Part shown: one piece after another, positions 1 to 10,176 of the stretch | How positions within the stretch are numbered: position 1 is the stretch's first letter | Layout: the number at the start of each line of letters is the position of its first letter | Source of the DNA: Actibacterium lipolyticum | Lineage (GTDB): Bacteria; Pseudomonadota; Alphaproteobacteria; Rhodobacterales; Rhodobacteraceae | Assembly (NCBI RefSeq): GCF_900184935.1 | Contig: NZ_FXYE01000002.1 | Span: forward strand, 496,001-560,000 | Reading direction: 5' to 3' | DNA: 64,000 bases | Made by a program: the position numbers and the translations under genes | Notes under the pieces: model-generated | Told to the model about the DNA's origin: nothing | Database searches by the model: none | What the model saw: only the letters and a program-made list of their open reading frames with translations

Positions 1-1
1 T

Positions 2-472
2 GATGCGCTGCAAAGCACCGGCGCGGACCTAGAGGTTTGGGGCCGCCTTGCGTGCATTGGCGTGGCGGCGTGCTATGCCGTGAACTCCATCACCATTCGT
101 CGTTTGCCGCCGGTAGACCCGATCGGGCTGACCGCGATGATGATGGTGACCGGCACGCTGGTCGCCCTGCCCTTTGCATTGTTCTTCGAAGGCATCCCGC
201 CTGTTCCGCCAGCAAAGGCATTCTTCGCGCTGCTGGTTCTTGGCATCTTGTCCACTGCCGCGATGAACCTGCTGCGCGTGATCGTGATCCGCAGCGCGGG
301 GCCGACGTTCATGACGTTGGTGAACTATCAGGTTCCGGTATGGTCGGTCGTTCTGGGCGGGCTCATCCTAAACGAGGCCCTGCCCCCGACGCTTCTTCTG
401 GCGCTGGTGCTGATCCTGTCGGGGCTGGCACTTAGCCAATGGGGCGCGCTGACACGGCTTTTCAGGCGTTAG
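2..472 (+). CDS. DMT/EamA-family transporter, C-terminal part (5' end outside window)
   Basis: The frame is open from the window edge, so the N-terminus lies upstream; 156 residues are visible. The protein is a run of hydrophobic helices with short polar loops, including a stretch around [19 protein letters not shown] and a basic end (LTRLFRR). This is typical of the last four helices of the second EamA repeat of drug/metabolite exporters, in which Pro and Glu in a VPV...LNE loop recur. The substrate cannot be told. The stop codon overlaps the convergent glmM stop by three bases, leaving no room for a separate terminator. Confidence 0.8.
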   Translation, partial: DALQSTGADLEVWGRLACIGVAACYAVNSITIRRLPPVDPIGLTAMMMVTGTLVALPFALFFEGIPPVPPAKAFFALLVLGILSTAAMNLLRVIVIRSAGPTFMTLVNYQVPVWSVVLGGLILNEALPPTLLLALVLILSGLALSQWGALTRLFRR

Positions 473-1812
473 GTCGCGGCCTCAACAGCTGCCACAACGC
501 CATCCACAACGTCATTAAGCAACACGTCATCTTCGCATTCGGCCATCACACGGATCAACGGCTCTGTTCCGGATTTACGGATAAGCAGGCGACCATTGCC
601 CACCAACCGCGCCTCGGCATCGGCAATTGCGGCGCGCACGCTGTCGGTTTCAAGTGGGCGTTGACCCGTTTCGAAACGCACGTTTTTCAACAGTTGCGGC
701 ACCCGCTCGAATGTCTGAATAAGCGAAGACGCAGGCTTGCCCGTTTCCACCATCGCGGCAAGGAACTGAAGCCCCGCCAACAAACCGTCACCCGTTGTGG
801 CATAGTCGGTCATCACGATATGGCCCGACTGTTCGCCACCAAGGTTGGCACCGCCACGGCGCATCGCCTCTACGACATAGCGGTCACCGACGGGGGTCCG
901 CTCCAACTTCAGGCCGCGGCCATCAAGGTAGCGTTCCAAGCCAAGGTTCGACATCACCGTTGCAACCAAGGTGCCATTCTTCAGCCGGCCCTCTTCCGCC
1001 CAGCGGGACGCAAACAGCGCCATGATCTGATCGCCATCGGCAACCTTGCCGGTTTCGTCGATGATCATCACCCGGTCCGCGTCGCCATCAAGGCAGATAC
1101 CCACATCCGCGCCATGTGCGACAACCGCCGCCGCCGCCGTATCTGTGTGGGTGGAGCCGCATTTTTCGTTGATGTTAAGGCCGTTGGGCGTCACGCCGAC
1201 GGGGATCACTTCGGCCCCCAGTTCCCACAACACTTCGGGTGCGGTGCGGTGCGCAGCGCCGTTGGCACAATCGACCAAAACCTTTAGACCATCCAGCCGC
1301 CGACCGCTTGGGAAGGTCGCCTTGATACGTTCGTTATACCGGAAACGGCCATCGTCGATCCGCTTTGCCCGGCCAATGTTCTGCGCCTGCGCCGGTTCGA
1401 CACCCGACATTGTCAGCGCTTCAATCTCTGCCTCAGCATCATCCGACAGTTTGAAACCGTCGGGGCCGAAGAATTTGATGCCGTTATCGTGGTGCGGATT
1501 GTGCGAGGCTGAAATCATCACCCCCACATCCGCGCGCATCGAATGGGTCAGCAAACCGACGGCTGGCGTTGGCACCGGACCAAGCAACAGCACGTTCATC
1601 CCGGTCGATGTAAAACCCGCCGTCATCGCATTTTCGAACATATACCCAGACAGGCGCGTGTCTTTGCCAATCACCACACGGTGAGTGGACGTGCCGTCAC
1701 GCCGAAAATAGCGACCAGCAGCCGCGCCAAGGCGCAACGCCATGTCAGCCGTCATCGGGTAAACATTCGCGCGCCCACGCACGCCATCGGTACCAAAAAG
1801 CTTATCGCTCAT
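469..1812 (-). CDS. glmM: phosphoglucosamine mutase
   Basis: GlmM converts glucosamine-6-phosphate to glucosamine-1-phosphate for UDP-GlcNAc, and so for peptidoglycan and LPS. The 447-residue protein has the family's usual length. It opens with [10 protein letters not shown], has the phosphoserine loop ISASHNP (catalytic Ser about residue 103), the metal loop DGDADR near residue 240, and a C-terminal phosphate-binding [13 protein letters not shown] chose the ATG at 1812 because it overlaps the folP stop as TAATG, which implies translational coupling; an in-frame ATG four codons upstream lies inside folP. The folP-glmM pair is a widespread proteobacterial arrangement. Confidence 0.97.
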   Translation of the reverse strand: MSDKLFGTDGVRGRANVYPMTADMALRLGAAAGRYFRRDGTSTHRVVIGKDTRLSGYMFENAMTAGFTSTGMNVLLLGPVPTPAVGLLTHSMRADVGVMISASHNPHHDNGIKFFGPDGFKLSDDAEAEIEALTMSGVEPAQAQNIGRAKRIDDGRFRYNERIKATFPSGRRLDGLKVLVDCANGAAHRTAPEVLWELGAEVIPVGVTPNGLNINEKCGSTHTDTAAAAVVAHGADVGICLDGDADRVMIIDETGKVADGDQIMALFASRWAEEGRLKNGTLVATVMSNLGLERYLDGRGLKLERTPVGDRYVVEAMRRGGANLGGEQSGHIVMTDYATTGDGLLAGLQFLAAMVETGKPASSLIQTFERVPQLLKNVRFETGQRPLETDSVRAAIADAEARLVGNGRLLIRKSGTEPLIRVMAECEDDVLLNDVVDGVVAAVEAAT

Positions 1813-2819
1813 TACAAATTCCACAAAGCTTCTGCCAGGCTAAGCGCCTGCCGCGTCTCGGTCATATCATGGACACGCAAAAACTGAACCCCCTGCGCTG
1901 CAGCGGCCAGCGCGACAGCAATCGACCCCGGTGTACGATCAGCCGGATCGGGCGCGTTCCCAATCTCTCCGATGAAGCGTTTGCGCGAGGCGCCCAGCAA
2001 CACAGGGCAGCCCAGCCCGTGGAACAGGCTGATCCCTTGCAGCAACGCAATGTTATGCGCCTGCGTCTTGCCAAAACCGATGCCCGGGTCCACCACGATA
2101 TCCGCACGCGGGATGCCCGCTGCCTCGGCCATTGCGACGCGTTCTTCCAAGAAGTCGTACACATCAAGCAGCACATCGTCATACTGCGGGGCGGCTTGCA
2201 TGTTTTGCGGCGTGCCTTGCGCGTGCATCAGGCACACTGGCACGCCCGCGTTCGCCGCAACCCCTGCCAGATCCAGATCATAGGTAAACGCCGCGACATC
2301 GTTGATAAGGTTTGCACCGGCCAGCAACGCCGCCTGCGCCACTGCTGCCTTTCGGGTATCGATGGAAATTGGCGTCGTAACGCCCGCCGCGCGCAACGCC
2401 CCGATCGCAGCAGCCGTGCGGGTAATTTCTTCCCCCGCAACAACATCATCGGCACCGGGGCGCGTGGATTCACCCCCGACATCGATCATATCGGCGCCAG
2501 CATCCGCCAACGCGCGCCCCTGCGTCAGTGCGGCGTCAGGCGCATTGAATTTGCCACCATCAGAAAAGCTGTCTGGGGTTACGTTTAGAATCCCCATAAG
2601 GCGCGGCCGATCCATGCTTAGCCCAGCAATGGGCGCGCGCGGTGCCGACAAGGCCTCCAACGTCTCTGTAGGAACTTCGGCTGCCGAAATTATGCGACGC
2701 GTGCCCGCCCGCGAAATTTGCTCAACATGGGCAAACCAAGTCCAACCGCCTGCCAGCCTGATCGCTTGGTGGGTGGGGGACACATCCGTTTGCAGGATAG
2801 GCCGGTAGTAGTATTTCAT
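1812..2819 (-). CDS. folP: dihydropteroate synthase
   Basis: FolP condenses the pterin pyrophosphate with p-aminobenzoate in folate synthesis. DHPS landmarks are present in order: [57 protein letters not shown] and GASRKRFIG. The start at 2819 (MKYYYRP) has an AAAAGGG Shine-Dalgarno five bases upstream; the frame stays open upstream into folB but without DHPS-like sequence. About 75 residues precede the barrel, a longer N-terminus than E. coli FolP. The gene lies 41 bp after folB and is coupled to glmM. Confidence 0.96.
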   Translation of the reverse strand: MKYYYRPILQTDVSPTHQAIRLAGGWTWFAHVEQISRAGTRRIISAAEVPTETLEALSAPRAPIAGLSMDRPRLMGILNVTPDSFSDGGKFNAPDAALTQGRALADAGADMIDVGGESTRPGADDVVAGEEITRTAAAIGALRAAGVTTPISIDTRKAAVAQAALLAGANLINDVAAFTYDLDLAGVAANAGVPVCLMHAQGTPQNMQAAPQYDDVLLDVYDFLEERVAMAEAAGIPRADIVVDPGIGFGKTQAHNIALLQGISLFHGLGCPVLLGASRKRFIGEIGNAPDPADRTPGSIAVALAAAAQGVQFLRVHDMTETRQALSLAEALWNL

Positions 2820-2860
2820 GAAGCCCTTTTGACTAAAGCCGCGAAAGCGGGCAAGCGCAA

Positions 2861-3796
2861 CTACAGCGCAGTCGACGCAAGATCGCAACTCAATACTTGA
2901 ACCGGCCTCGTTACTTCGCCCGGCACCTTGGCACCGATGACGACGATCCGGCCTGCATCCAATTCTTCGGCGAACCATAGCGACAGCGCCACAGCGTCAG
3001 ACGGATCGGCCGACGGGCCATCGACCGCGTCCAGAACAATCTTTGAGGGTGCCCAAACGCTAATCTGGCCGTGTTTCATCGCCCACTCAATCTCTGTGCG
3101 GGTGTTTGTCACGACACAGCGCTTGTCGCGCCCCGCCAAGACCCAAGCGTTTTGTTCCGTCGCAAGCAAATCAATCCGCCGCTGCGCCTGACGAGACTTG
3201 GATTGCGGCGCGTCACCGTCCGCAGGACCGACACACAGAATGACCGGCGCGCCGGTGGCTTCTAGCTTGTCCAGCCACCGGGGTAGCTCTGCAGCGGCGA
3301 TTGCCTCGTTTGACAGGAACAACAGCGTCGGCTGCAAGCCAGAGGCAACCACATCCGAAACCGGAGTCAGATCCGCCACGCGGCTGCGCACGATTTCAAC
3401 GCCAAGCGCGCCGGGGCCGCGATCCAGCTTTTCGATCCGAACGAAAACCCGCGTGGGCTGTGGTTCACTTAACAATCGTTGCGCGATGCGTTCGGCCAGT
3501 GTTTCGAGCAGGTTCAGACGTTCAGCGGCCAGTTCAGTCGCGATGGCATCTGTGATCGTGTCGTAAGACAGCACACGATCAACGTCGTCATCAAGCGGGG
3601 CGGGAATGGGGCGCAATTCAACGACCACGTTAAAACGCACGCGCTGTGTTGCGCCGCGCTCTACTTGAAACGCGCCAATCTCAACCTCGACAACGTGATC
3701 GCGCAAAGAAATACGGTCGCAGGGATCGGACGCGTCATCCATCGCCTCGGAACGCTCCGAAGGATGTGCAAAAGCAAGGCGAATGTCTTTGGTCAT
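2861..3796 (-). CDS. folB: dihydroneopterin aldolase with long C-terminal extension
   Basis: Residues about 27-142 form a FolB domain (RISLRDHVVEVEIGAF, with the catalytic Lys region VRIEKLDRGPGALGVEIVR). It cleaves dihydroneopterin to hydroxymethyl-dihydropterin just before the FolP step, and folP follows 41 bp downstream. Typical FolB is about 120 residues, but this protein has 311. The extra ~165 residues contain SDAVALSLWFAEELDAGRIVVIGAKV and AWVLAGRDKRCVVTNTR, which recall the C-terminal half of amino-acid-kinase/uridylate-kinase-like proteins. That is a resemblance only. The extension may be a second enzyme domain or a degenerate one. Confidence 0.88.
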   Translation of the reverse strand: MTKDIRLAFAHPSERSEAMDDASDPCDRISLRDHVVEVEIGAFQVERGATQRVRFNVVVELRPIPAPLDDDVDRVLSYDTITDAIATELAAERLNLLETLAERIAQRLLSEPQPTRVFVRIEKLDRGPGALGVEIVRSRVADLTPVSDVVASGLQPTLLFLSNEAIAAAELPRWLDKLEATGAPVILCVGPADGDAPQSKSRQAQRRIDLLATEQNAWVLAGRDKRCVVTNTRTEIEWAMKHGQISVWAPSKIVLDAVDGPSADPSDAVALSLWFAEELDAGRIVVIGAKVPGEVTRPVQVLSCDLASTAL

Positions 3797-3895
3797 ACGA
3801 TCTTCCGGCGTTTAGCGTTGGCCAACAGCTATGCCAGATGGGTGCTGGCAAACTCAACCGCAAGCGTCACACTAGAGACCGCGCACGACAAAGAA

Positions 3896-4579
3896 TTAGT
3901 TTCTGCTAAGCTGCGTGGGTTTCCGATAAAAGAAATGCTGCCCGATCGAGGCAGTCCGCTGGAACACACGCGCCCAACGTGGGTTGACCGCACGGGTGTG
4001 ATAAAACGTTGCCCCGTCGGTCAGATCGCGCGGCGCACCGTCCAGCATAGAGCGGGCGATTTTCGCAACGCGGTTATATGCGGCCGGCTCGGAAACCACT
4101 TCGGCGTGGCCGTCACATGTATAGGTAAACTGGCACTGGAATTTCCGACCCGTCCCCTGATTGATCACACCACAAACACTGTCAGGAAAATTCGGAGAGC
4201 TGACGCGGTTCAAGATAACCTCGGCCACCGCGAACTGGCCCTTCACGCTTTCACCGCGTGCTTCAAAGTAAAGTGCCTCTGACAAACAGCGCCAGTCAGC
4301 GCCGCCGCTTGCCTTAGGCTGCGCCTTAAGCCAAGCGCGATCATAGGTGATGTTTTCGTCAGGGACGACGACACCTTTCGATGGGGTGATCAACCGTTCC
4401 CACTGACGCCCACTGACAGAGCCAAGGGCCTTCTTCTCGACGCCAAGCAGCATTGTGATACTGGTATCAAGACCTGCAGTCGGATCAGTCGAAGTGGACA
4501 CGGCAACATCCGACAGGGCTGTCCCCGCGACAACCATGTTCAACGCGGCGCCAAGCACCAAATTCAAACCAAAACGCAT
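3896..4579 (-). CDS. SleB/CwlJ-type cell wall hydrolase, exported
   Basis: The protein has 227 residues. It starts at 4579 (MRFGLNLVLGAALNMVVAGTALS), preceded by a GGGGG ribosome site, and this N-terminus is a Sec signal peptide. The C-terminal half is the Hydrolase_2 domain: CLSEALYFEARGES, GQFAVAEVILNRV, FPDSVCGVI and FQCQFTYTCDG, with the conserved Glu of YFEARGE as probable catalytic residue. In spore formers this family trims cortex peptidoglycan. In non-sporulating alphaproteobacteria the role is unproven, probably septal or envelope peptidoglycan turnover. The paired cysteines suggest periplasmic folding. It is flanked by about 100 and 190 bp of noncoding DNA and is probably monocistronic. 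Confidence 0.87.
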   Translation of the reverse strand: MRFGLNLVLGAALNMVVAGTALSDVAVSTSTDPTAGLDTSITMLLGVEKKALGSVSGRQWERLITPSKGVVVPDENITYDRAWLKAQPKASGGADWRCLSEALYFEARGESVKGQFAVAEVILNRVSSPNFPDSVCGVINQGTGRKFQCQFTYTCDGHAEVVSEPAAYNRVAKIARSMLDGAPRDLTDGATFYHTRAVNPRWARVFQRTASIGQHFFYRKPTQLSRN

Positions 4580-4767
4580 CAACAACCCCCAAGGTGTTAC
4601 GGCACAGCCTAGGCTGCCGGCCGGTGGCATAGCCCAAACGACTCAAATCGTCCACCCTTGGGGGGTAAACACACCGTCCACACGCCCTCAGCGGCGGCAC
4701 CAAGGGCACCACCAGATGAGGGTGAAGATGGGTGAAAGTGACGTTAAGTTACTGTTTTAGATATATC

Positions 4768-7365
4768 TTATATATTGCTTCCAGTCGACACACCCAGCTT
4801 TAGCTGCGCGGCAGCAAGTCGCGCAACGGGAACCCGAAACGGCGAACAAGAAACGTAGTCAAACCCGGCTTCGCGGCAAAACGCAATAGATTCGGCATTA
4901 CCGCCATGCTCGCCACAGACAGACAGCACCACATCTTTGCGCGCCGCGCGCCCACGTTCGGCACCTATCAGCAAAAGCTCCCCAACGCCTTCGACATCAA
5001 GCGTGTGGAATGGATCCTCGGGGTAGACCTCTTGCTGAACATACGACCCCATAAAACGCCCCGCGTCATCGCGGCTAAGGCCATAGGTCATTTGCGTCAG
5101 ATCGTTCGTGCCAAAGCTAAGGAAGGCCGCGTGATGGGTGATTTCGCCAGCGCGCAATGCCGCACGCGGGGTTTCGACCATGACCCCAAGGCGATAATCA
5201 AAATCACAGCCCTTTTCGATCCGAACAGCGGCGGCAACGGCATCCACGCGTGCTTTTACCAATTCAACCTCGCGTTTGGCCGAAACCAGCGGGATCATGA
5301 TCTCGGGAACGACAGGGTCCCCGCGCTTGCTGGCCTCTACGGTGGCCTCAAAAATCGCGCGGGCCTGCATGTCATAGATTTCGGGCACGGTAATACCCAA
5401 GCGCACGCCGCGCATACCCAGCATCGGATTAAACTCGCTTAGCGCTTCGACCCGGCGCGTCACATCTGACAAAGGCAGATCAAGCGCTTCGGCCAATTCG
5501 CGCATCCCGTCCCGACTGTGGGGCAGGAATTCGTGCAACGGCGGGTCAAACAGGCGAATACAGACCGGCAGGCCCTGCATGATTTCGAACAGGCGGATGA
5601 AATCCATGCGCTGCATCGGCAAAAGCTGATCCAACGCGGCTTCGCGGTCCACAGCGGAATTCGCAAAGATCATCTCTCGCATAACGGTCAAACGATCTTC
5701 TTCGAAGAACATATGCTCGGTCCGGCACAGGCCGATGCCATCAGCGCCGAAATTGCGGGCCATTTGCGCGTCCGCTGGTGTGTCTGCATTGGCGCGGATG
5801 CCGATATCGCAGGCCTCTTCCGCCCAGCTGAGCAACGACCGGAACGCATCGTCCAGTGCAGGTTCAAGCATCAGAACCTCGCCGGCCAAGGCTTCGCCAA
5901 CGGCACCGTCCACGGTGATCACGTCACCTTCGCGGAATACCCGGCCGTCAGCGGTGCGGAACGATTTGTCACGTCGATTCAGCGTCATATCTGAAACGCC
6001 CACGACACAAGGAAGCCCAAGGCCGCGCGCGATAACCGCCGCGTGGCTGGTCATTCCGCCGCGTTCTGTCAGAACGGCTGCCGCCGCATGCATGCCGCGG
6101 ATATCTTCGGGCGTCGTTTCGCGGCGAACCAGAACACATGCCTCTCCGCGGGCGGCACTTGCCTGCGCGGCCGCGGAACTGAACACCACACGTCCGGTCG
6201 CAGCACCGGGACTTGCAGCGATACCAACGGCAATCACGTCACGTTTCCCGCGTGGGTCAACTTGGCAATGCAGCAGTTCGGTCAAGGCGCGCGGGTCAAT
6301 GCGTGCAATCGCTTCTTCGCGCGGAATAATCCAATCTTCGGCAAGCGCCACGGCGATGCGAACCGCCGCACGAGATGAACGCCCGATGCGCACCGCATCC
6401 AGCACCTTCAGCGCGCCAGCTTCGATGGTGAACTCAATCTCCATCTCTTCGCGCAGGCGTTGGCGGCATACACCGCCCCATTTCACCAATTCCTTGAAAA
6501 GCTCTGGGCAGCGTTCCTCAAGCGAGGGGCCGCGCTCATCCAGCGTTAGGTAAAGCGCCTCGTCCCCGTTTGACAATGCAGCGCGCCCTTGGCTTTGGCT
6601 TAGGTAACGCCCGGTGATCTGCCCCAAGCCAGTCGTGGAATCCGCAAACTGAATAACGCCCGAACCACTTTCGGCAGGGCCAAGACCCATCGCCATTTCC
6701 TGCACGACAAGCCCCAAACCCGCATCGGCAGGCGCGCCCTTGGCTTGGCGCAGCAAACGCGCGGTTGTCCCTTCCCACGCTCGCGCCATTGAACGCAGCG
6801 TTTCACCCAGTTGAACGCCGGGATCTTGTGGGAAAGCTTCGTCTGTTTCTTCTTCGAACGCCAAAAGGGCGGCGCGAATGGCTTCGTGATTTGCCACTTC
6901 TTCTTCGAACATGTCCGGGTCAAGCCGCGCGACATCAATCGCAAAGGCCTGAATGAAGCGCAGGTAAATCGTGTCTGCCGCCGCCTGCCCCAGCCTTTCG
7001 ATCAACTGAGCATGGCGTTCATCGTTCATTCCGATGTTCAGAATGGCCCCCGGCCCGCCCCAATCTGGGTCTTCGGAACTTGGGCGGATCGACACCAACG
7101 GCGATGGGCCGAACGCCGAAAGAATGGCCGCAGTATCGGGCATCTGCCCCGATGCGATCCGATGCACCGCATCAAAGGACAACGCGACCGTTTCGGGCAC
7201 GGGCATTTCAAGCCGCACCAAACGCTGAAGGCACTTCGCCCGGCCCCCATGTCGCGCAACGGCAATATCAGCCGTGGGGGTTATGACTGTAAAATCGGAC
7301 AAGTCCGCGTGTTTCTGCACCGCAGCAACCTCCTGTTGCCGTGCAAGATACGCTGATCCTGACAT
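4768..7365 (-). CDS. ppdK: pyruvate phosphate dikinase-like enzyme with divergent N-terminal domain
   Basis: The 865-residue protein has the PPDK/PEP-utiliser layout: N-terminal ATP-grasp (about 30-350), swivelling phosphohistidine domain with TERGGMTSHAAVIARGLG (catalytic His near 445), and a C-terminal TIM barrel with GIGLCRTEHMFF, RLFDPPLHEFLP, NPMLGMRGVRL, GVMVETPRA, FLSFGTNDLTQMTYG and CGEHGG. PPDK interconverts pyruvate and PEP using ATP and phosphate. The nucleotide half is unusual: where classical PPDK has a glycine-rich MPGMMDTVLN loop, this reads PDWGGPGAILN. The phosphotransfer half looks intact. It follows glyS by 28 bp on the same strand, so it may be co-transcribed. Confidence 0.85.
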   Translation of the reverse strand: MSGSAYLARQQEVAAVQKHADLSDFTVITPTADIAVARHGGRAKCLQRLVRLEMPVPETVALSFDAVHRIASGQMPDTAAILSAFGPSPLVSIRPSSEDPDWGGPGAILNIGMNDERHAQLIERLGQAAADTIYLRFIQAFAIDVARLDPDMFEEEVANHEAIRAALLAFEEETDEAFPQDPGVQLGETLRSMARAWEGTTARLLRQAKGAPADAGLGLVVQEMAMGLGPAESGSGVIQFADSTTGLGQITGRYLSQSQGRAALSNGDEALYLTLDERGPSLEERCPELFKELVKWGGVCRQRLREEMEIEFTIEAGALKVLDAVRIGRSSRAAVRIAVALAEDWIIPREEAIARIDPRALTELLHCQVDPRGKRDVIAVGIAASPGAATGRVVFSSAAAQASAARGEACVLVRRETTPEDIRGMHAAAAVLTERGGMTSHAAVIARGLGLPCVVGVSDMTLNRRDKSFRTADGRVFREGDVITVDGAVGEALAGEVLMLEPALDDAFRSLLSWAEEACDIGIRANADTPADAQMARNFGADGIGLCRTEHMFFEEDRLTVMREMIFANSAVDREAALDQLLPMQRMDFIRLFEIMQGLPVCIRLFDPPLHEFLPHSRDGMRELAEALDLPLSDVTRRVEALSEFNPMLGMRGVRLGITVPEIYDMQARAIFEATVEASKRGDPVVPEIMIPLVSAKREVELVKARVDAVAAAVRIEKGCDFDYRLGVMVETPRAALRAGEITHHAAFLSFGTNDLTQMTYGLSRDDAGRFMGSYVQQEVYPEDPFHTLDVEGVGELLLIGAERGRAARKDVVLSVCGEHGGNAESIAFCREAGFDYVSCSPFRVPVARLAAAQLKLGVSTGSNI

Positions 7366-7393
7366 ATGGCAAGACCAGCGTAACGTCCGGCGA

Positions 7394-9646
7394 TTAGCCT
7401 TCTATGCAACCAAGATCGGCGACCTGAAGACAGGTCTCGCGAATTCTGTGAAGCAGATTAAGGCGATTGCGTCGCACGACCTGATTGTCTGTATTCACCT
7501 GAACGGCCTCAAAAAAGGCGTCGATCGGCGCGCGCAGGTCAGCCATAGCCCCCATCGCAACGGCGAAGTCTTCTTCTTTCAATGCGTTGGCGATTGTTGC
7601 TTCGCTGTTGTCCAGCGCTGTAAACAGAGCCTTTTCTTCGTCGCCTTCGGCAAACTTGGCATCCGCGCCAAAGCGGTATTCGACCCCATCCTTTTCTTCG
7701 GCTTGGGTCAGAATGTTATTGGCACGCTTAAAGCCCTGCAGCAGATTTACACCGTCTTCCGTGGCCAAGAACGCGGCCAAGGCTTCGGCGCGTTTGACCA
7801 AAAGGGTCAAATCATCGCTGGCAGGCATGTTGATGCAGGCGTCGATAACGTCGTGGCGAATACCTTCGTCACGCAAGTGAACCTTTAGCCGGTCGTGGAA
7901 GAAGCCAAGCAAATCATCGCTAACTTCCGGCAACGAGGCGCGCAGGTTGGCAAGCCAAGTCCCCTCTTCCACCTCAAACGGTTCGTCTTCGCCGTCCAGC
8001 TTGTCCAAGACCGCGCGGAACGCGGCGCCGAACACGCCGTGGCGCGCGATTTCATCCACCATGTGGTGCAGGAAATAAACCTCGCGCTCTTCGGCGGTGT
8101 CGGTGCTTTGCGCGATGGTGTGGTTCAGCAACTGAATGTCGATCAGCCGCTCAAGCCCGATGCGCAGGTCATTGCCCAAGACGGTGCGAATGATCCCCAA
8201 CGCTGCACGGCGCAGCGCGAACGGGTCTTTTGAACCTGTCGGTTTTTCGTCAATCGCCCAGAAGCCGGTCAGCGTATCCATCTTATCAGCAATCGAAACC
8301 GCGATAGAAATTGGATTAACCGGCAGGTCATCTGACGGGCCAAGCGGTTTGTAATGCATTTCGGCGACTTCAGCGACTTCGGCGTCAAGCCCGGCAGCTT
8401 CGGCATAGTACCGGCCCATCGTTCCCTGCAGTTCCGGGAACTCATAAACCATTTCCGAGGCAAGATCCGCCTTGGCAATCTGGGCTGCCTTTTGCGTGGC
8501 ATCCGCATCCGCCCCAACAAGCGGCCCAAGGTCATGTGCCAACTTGGCAACGCGTTCGATACGCGCGCCTTGTGTGCCCAGCTTGTTGTGGAATGTCACG
8601 TTGCCCAGCTTTTCAAGCCACGTCCCCATCCCAGCCTTGGCTTCGCGCAGGTCGTTTTCCCAAAAGAACTTGGCATCCGACAAACGCGCCGACAGAACCT
8701 TTTGGTTCCCGGCAAGGATGGTTGCGCCATTGTCCGCGGTTTCGCGGTTGGCGACGGTCACGAACTTAACGATCTTGCCTGTCTTGGGATCGCGCACCGA
8801 AAAGAACTTCTGATGCTCTTTCATCGAGGTTTGCAAAACCTCGGGCGGTAGTTCCAAGAACGCAGCGCCGATTTCGCCCATCAGAACGACCGGCCATTCG
8901 ACCAAGCCTGCGACCTCTTCCAACAGGCCCTTGTCTTCGACAACTTCCAAGCCTTGCGCGAACGCCATGTTCGATGCGTCGTGCCAGATGTGTTCGGCAC
9001 GTTCGGCTGTGTCGATCATCACCTTGGCTTTTTTCAGCTTGGCGGAATAATCGTCAAACGATGTAACAGAAAACTGCTCTGGCCCCATGAACCGGTGCCC
9101 GGCGGTGGTGTTGCCCGCTTCGATGCCATCAATGGTCAGCGGAACAATCTCTGCCCCGTCTTCACGTGTCAGGATGCACAGGATCGAATGCAGTGGACGC
9201 ACCCAGCGCAAGCTGCCGCTGCCCCAACGCATGGATTTCGGCCATGGGAAGTTGCGGATCACATCTTCCAGAACCTCACCCGCGATCGCAGCCGCAGGGC
9301 GGCCCGCTTTTTCGATCACGGCAAAGTAAACCTGACCCTTTTTATCGTCACGAATTTCCAACTGATCCTTGGACAGACCAGTGGCGCGCAAGAACCCCTC
9401 CAACGCCTTTTCGGGGGCGTCGGTGCGTGGGCCTTTACGCTCTTCGCGCAGGTTCGGGCTTTCGTCGGTCAAACCTTCGACCGTCAGCACCAAGCGGCGT
9501 GGCGTCGAAAACGCAGCCGCCGAGGCGTAGGTCAGGCCAGCATCAACCAAGCCGTCAGTCACACGCTTTTGCAAATCAGCGCGGGCGCGGGCCTGCATAC
9601 GCGCAGGGATTTCTTCGGAGAAGAGTTCGATCAGCAAGTCGGGCAT
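7394..9646 (-). CDS. glyS: glycyl-tRNA synthetase beta subunit
   Basis: The 750-residue protein begins [18 protein letters not shown], the hallmark of the bacterial GlyS beta chain, and contains the conserved blocks GHRFMGP, EGLVEWPVVLMGEI, LPPEVLQTSMKEHQKFF, GNQKVLSARLSDAKFFWENDL and KLGTQG. The C-terminus is the anticodon/DALR-like region ending in VQVNTDNQVVRRNRLNLLHRI. It forms the heterotetrameric synthetase with GlyQ. Its start overlaps the stop of the preceding membrane-protein gene as TGATG, so translation is coupled, which would help keep subunit ratios balanced. Confidence 0.97.
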   Translation of the reverse strand: MPDLLIELFSEEIPARMQARARADLQKRVTDGLVDAGLTYASAAAFSTPRRLVLTVEGLTDESPNLREERKGPRTDAPEKALEGFLRATGLSKDQLEIRDDKKGQVYFAVIEKAGRPAAAIAGEVLEDVIRNFPWPKSMRWGSGSLRWVRPLHSILCILTREDGAEIVPLTIDGIEAGNTTAGHRFMGPEQFSVTSFDDYSAKLKKAKVMIDTAERAEHIWHDASNMAFAQGLEVVEDKGLLEEVAGLVEWPVVLMGEIGAAFLELPPEVLQTSMKEHQKFFSVRDPKTGKIVKFVTVANRETADNGATILAGNQKVLSARLSDAKFFWENDLREAKAGMGTWLEKLGNVTFHNKLGTQGARIERVAKLAHDLGPLVGADADATQKAAQIAKADLASEMVYEFPELQGTMGRYYAEAAGLDAEVAEVAEMHYKPLGPSDDLPVNPISIAVSIADKMDTLTGFWAIDEKPTGSKDPFALRRAALGIIRTVLGNDLRIGLERLIDIQLLNHTIAQSTDTAEEREVYFLHHMVDEIARHGVFGAAFRAVLDKLDGEDEPFEVEEGTWLANLRASLPEVSDDLLGFFHDRLKVHLRDEGIRHDVIDACINMPASDDLTLLVKRAEALAAFLATEDGVNLLQGFKRANNILTQAEEKDGVEYRFGADAKFAEGDEEKALFTALDNSEATIANALKEEDFAVAMGAMADLRAPIDAFFEAVQVNTDNQVVRRNRLNLLHRIRETCLQVADLGCIEG

Positions 9647-10176
9647 CAGTAATTCTCCGGCGGGGTTGGGCAGCCTTCGGGGGCTGGTTTGCCTTCAAAG
9701 ACAACTTCGCCACAATGGTTGATCTGGTTCCAGACGAAACCGCGACCATCATCCAGAACGGCAACGATGCGATCAACGCCATAGGTCACGTTTTCTTGGC
9801 CCATAAAGGCAATCGCGCGACCATCAGACAGCGCTTCGCCCACTTCGTTGGCGTCGTAGCAATCAAACCAACCGGGGCCAATCAGCGGCACAGCTTTGTC
9901 AAAGACCTGATAGGTTTCGGTCAGCATCGACTGGCTCATTGGGGTGGTGAAACAGGCGCGATACCGCAAGGGGGAGCTTTCGGCGTCAATCGCTTCAAAC
10001 TCGTCATAGATGATGCCTTCTGGCGCGCCAGACACGAGGCTGGTCAGCACCACATCATCCTGTCCGACGGCTTTCACGGGTTCATAGAACGCGTAAACCT
10101 GAAGGTAATAGATCGCGATACCCGCTGCCAATGCCGACACAACAATAAACCCCGCAAGCAGTTTGCCCATTGTCAT
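9646..10176 (-). CDS. DUF6446-type membrane-anchored protein between glyQ and glyS
   Basis: The 176-residue protein has one N-terminal transmembrane segment (about 6-24: [20 protein letters not shown]) followed by a hydrophilic, probably periplasmic domain with four cysteines ([32 protein letters not shown]). I chose the ATG at 10176, which forms an ATGA overlap with the glyQ stop. Its own stop overlaps the glyS start as TGATG. I recognise it as the DUF6446 kind of protein seen in this operon position in Rhodobacterales; its function is unknown. Translational coupling on both sides implies co-expression with the synthetase but no demonstrated role in aminoacylation. Confidence 0.8.
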   Translation of the reverse strand: MTMGKLLAGFIVVSALAAGIAIYYLQVYAFYEPVKAVGQDDVVLTSLVSGAPEGIIYDEFEAIDAESSPLRYRACFTTPMSQSMLTETYQVFDKAVPLIGPGWFDCYDANEVGEALSDGRAIAFMGQENVTYGVDRIVAVLDDGRGFVWNQINHCGEVVFEGKPAPEGCPTPPENY

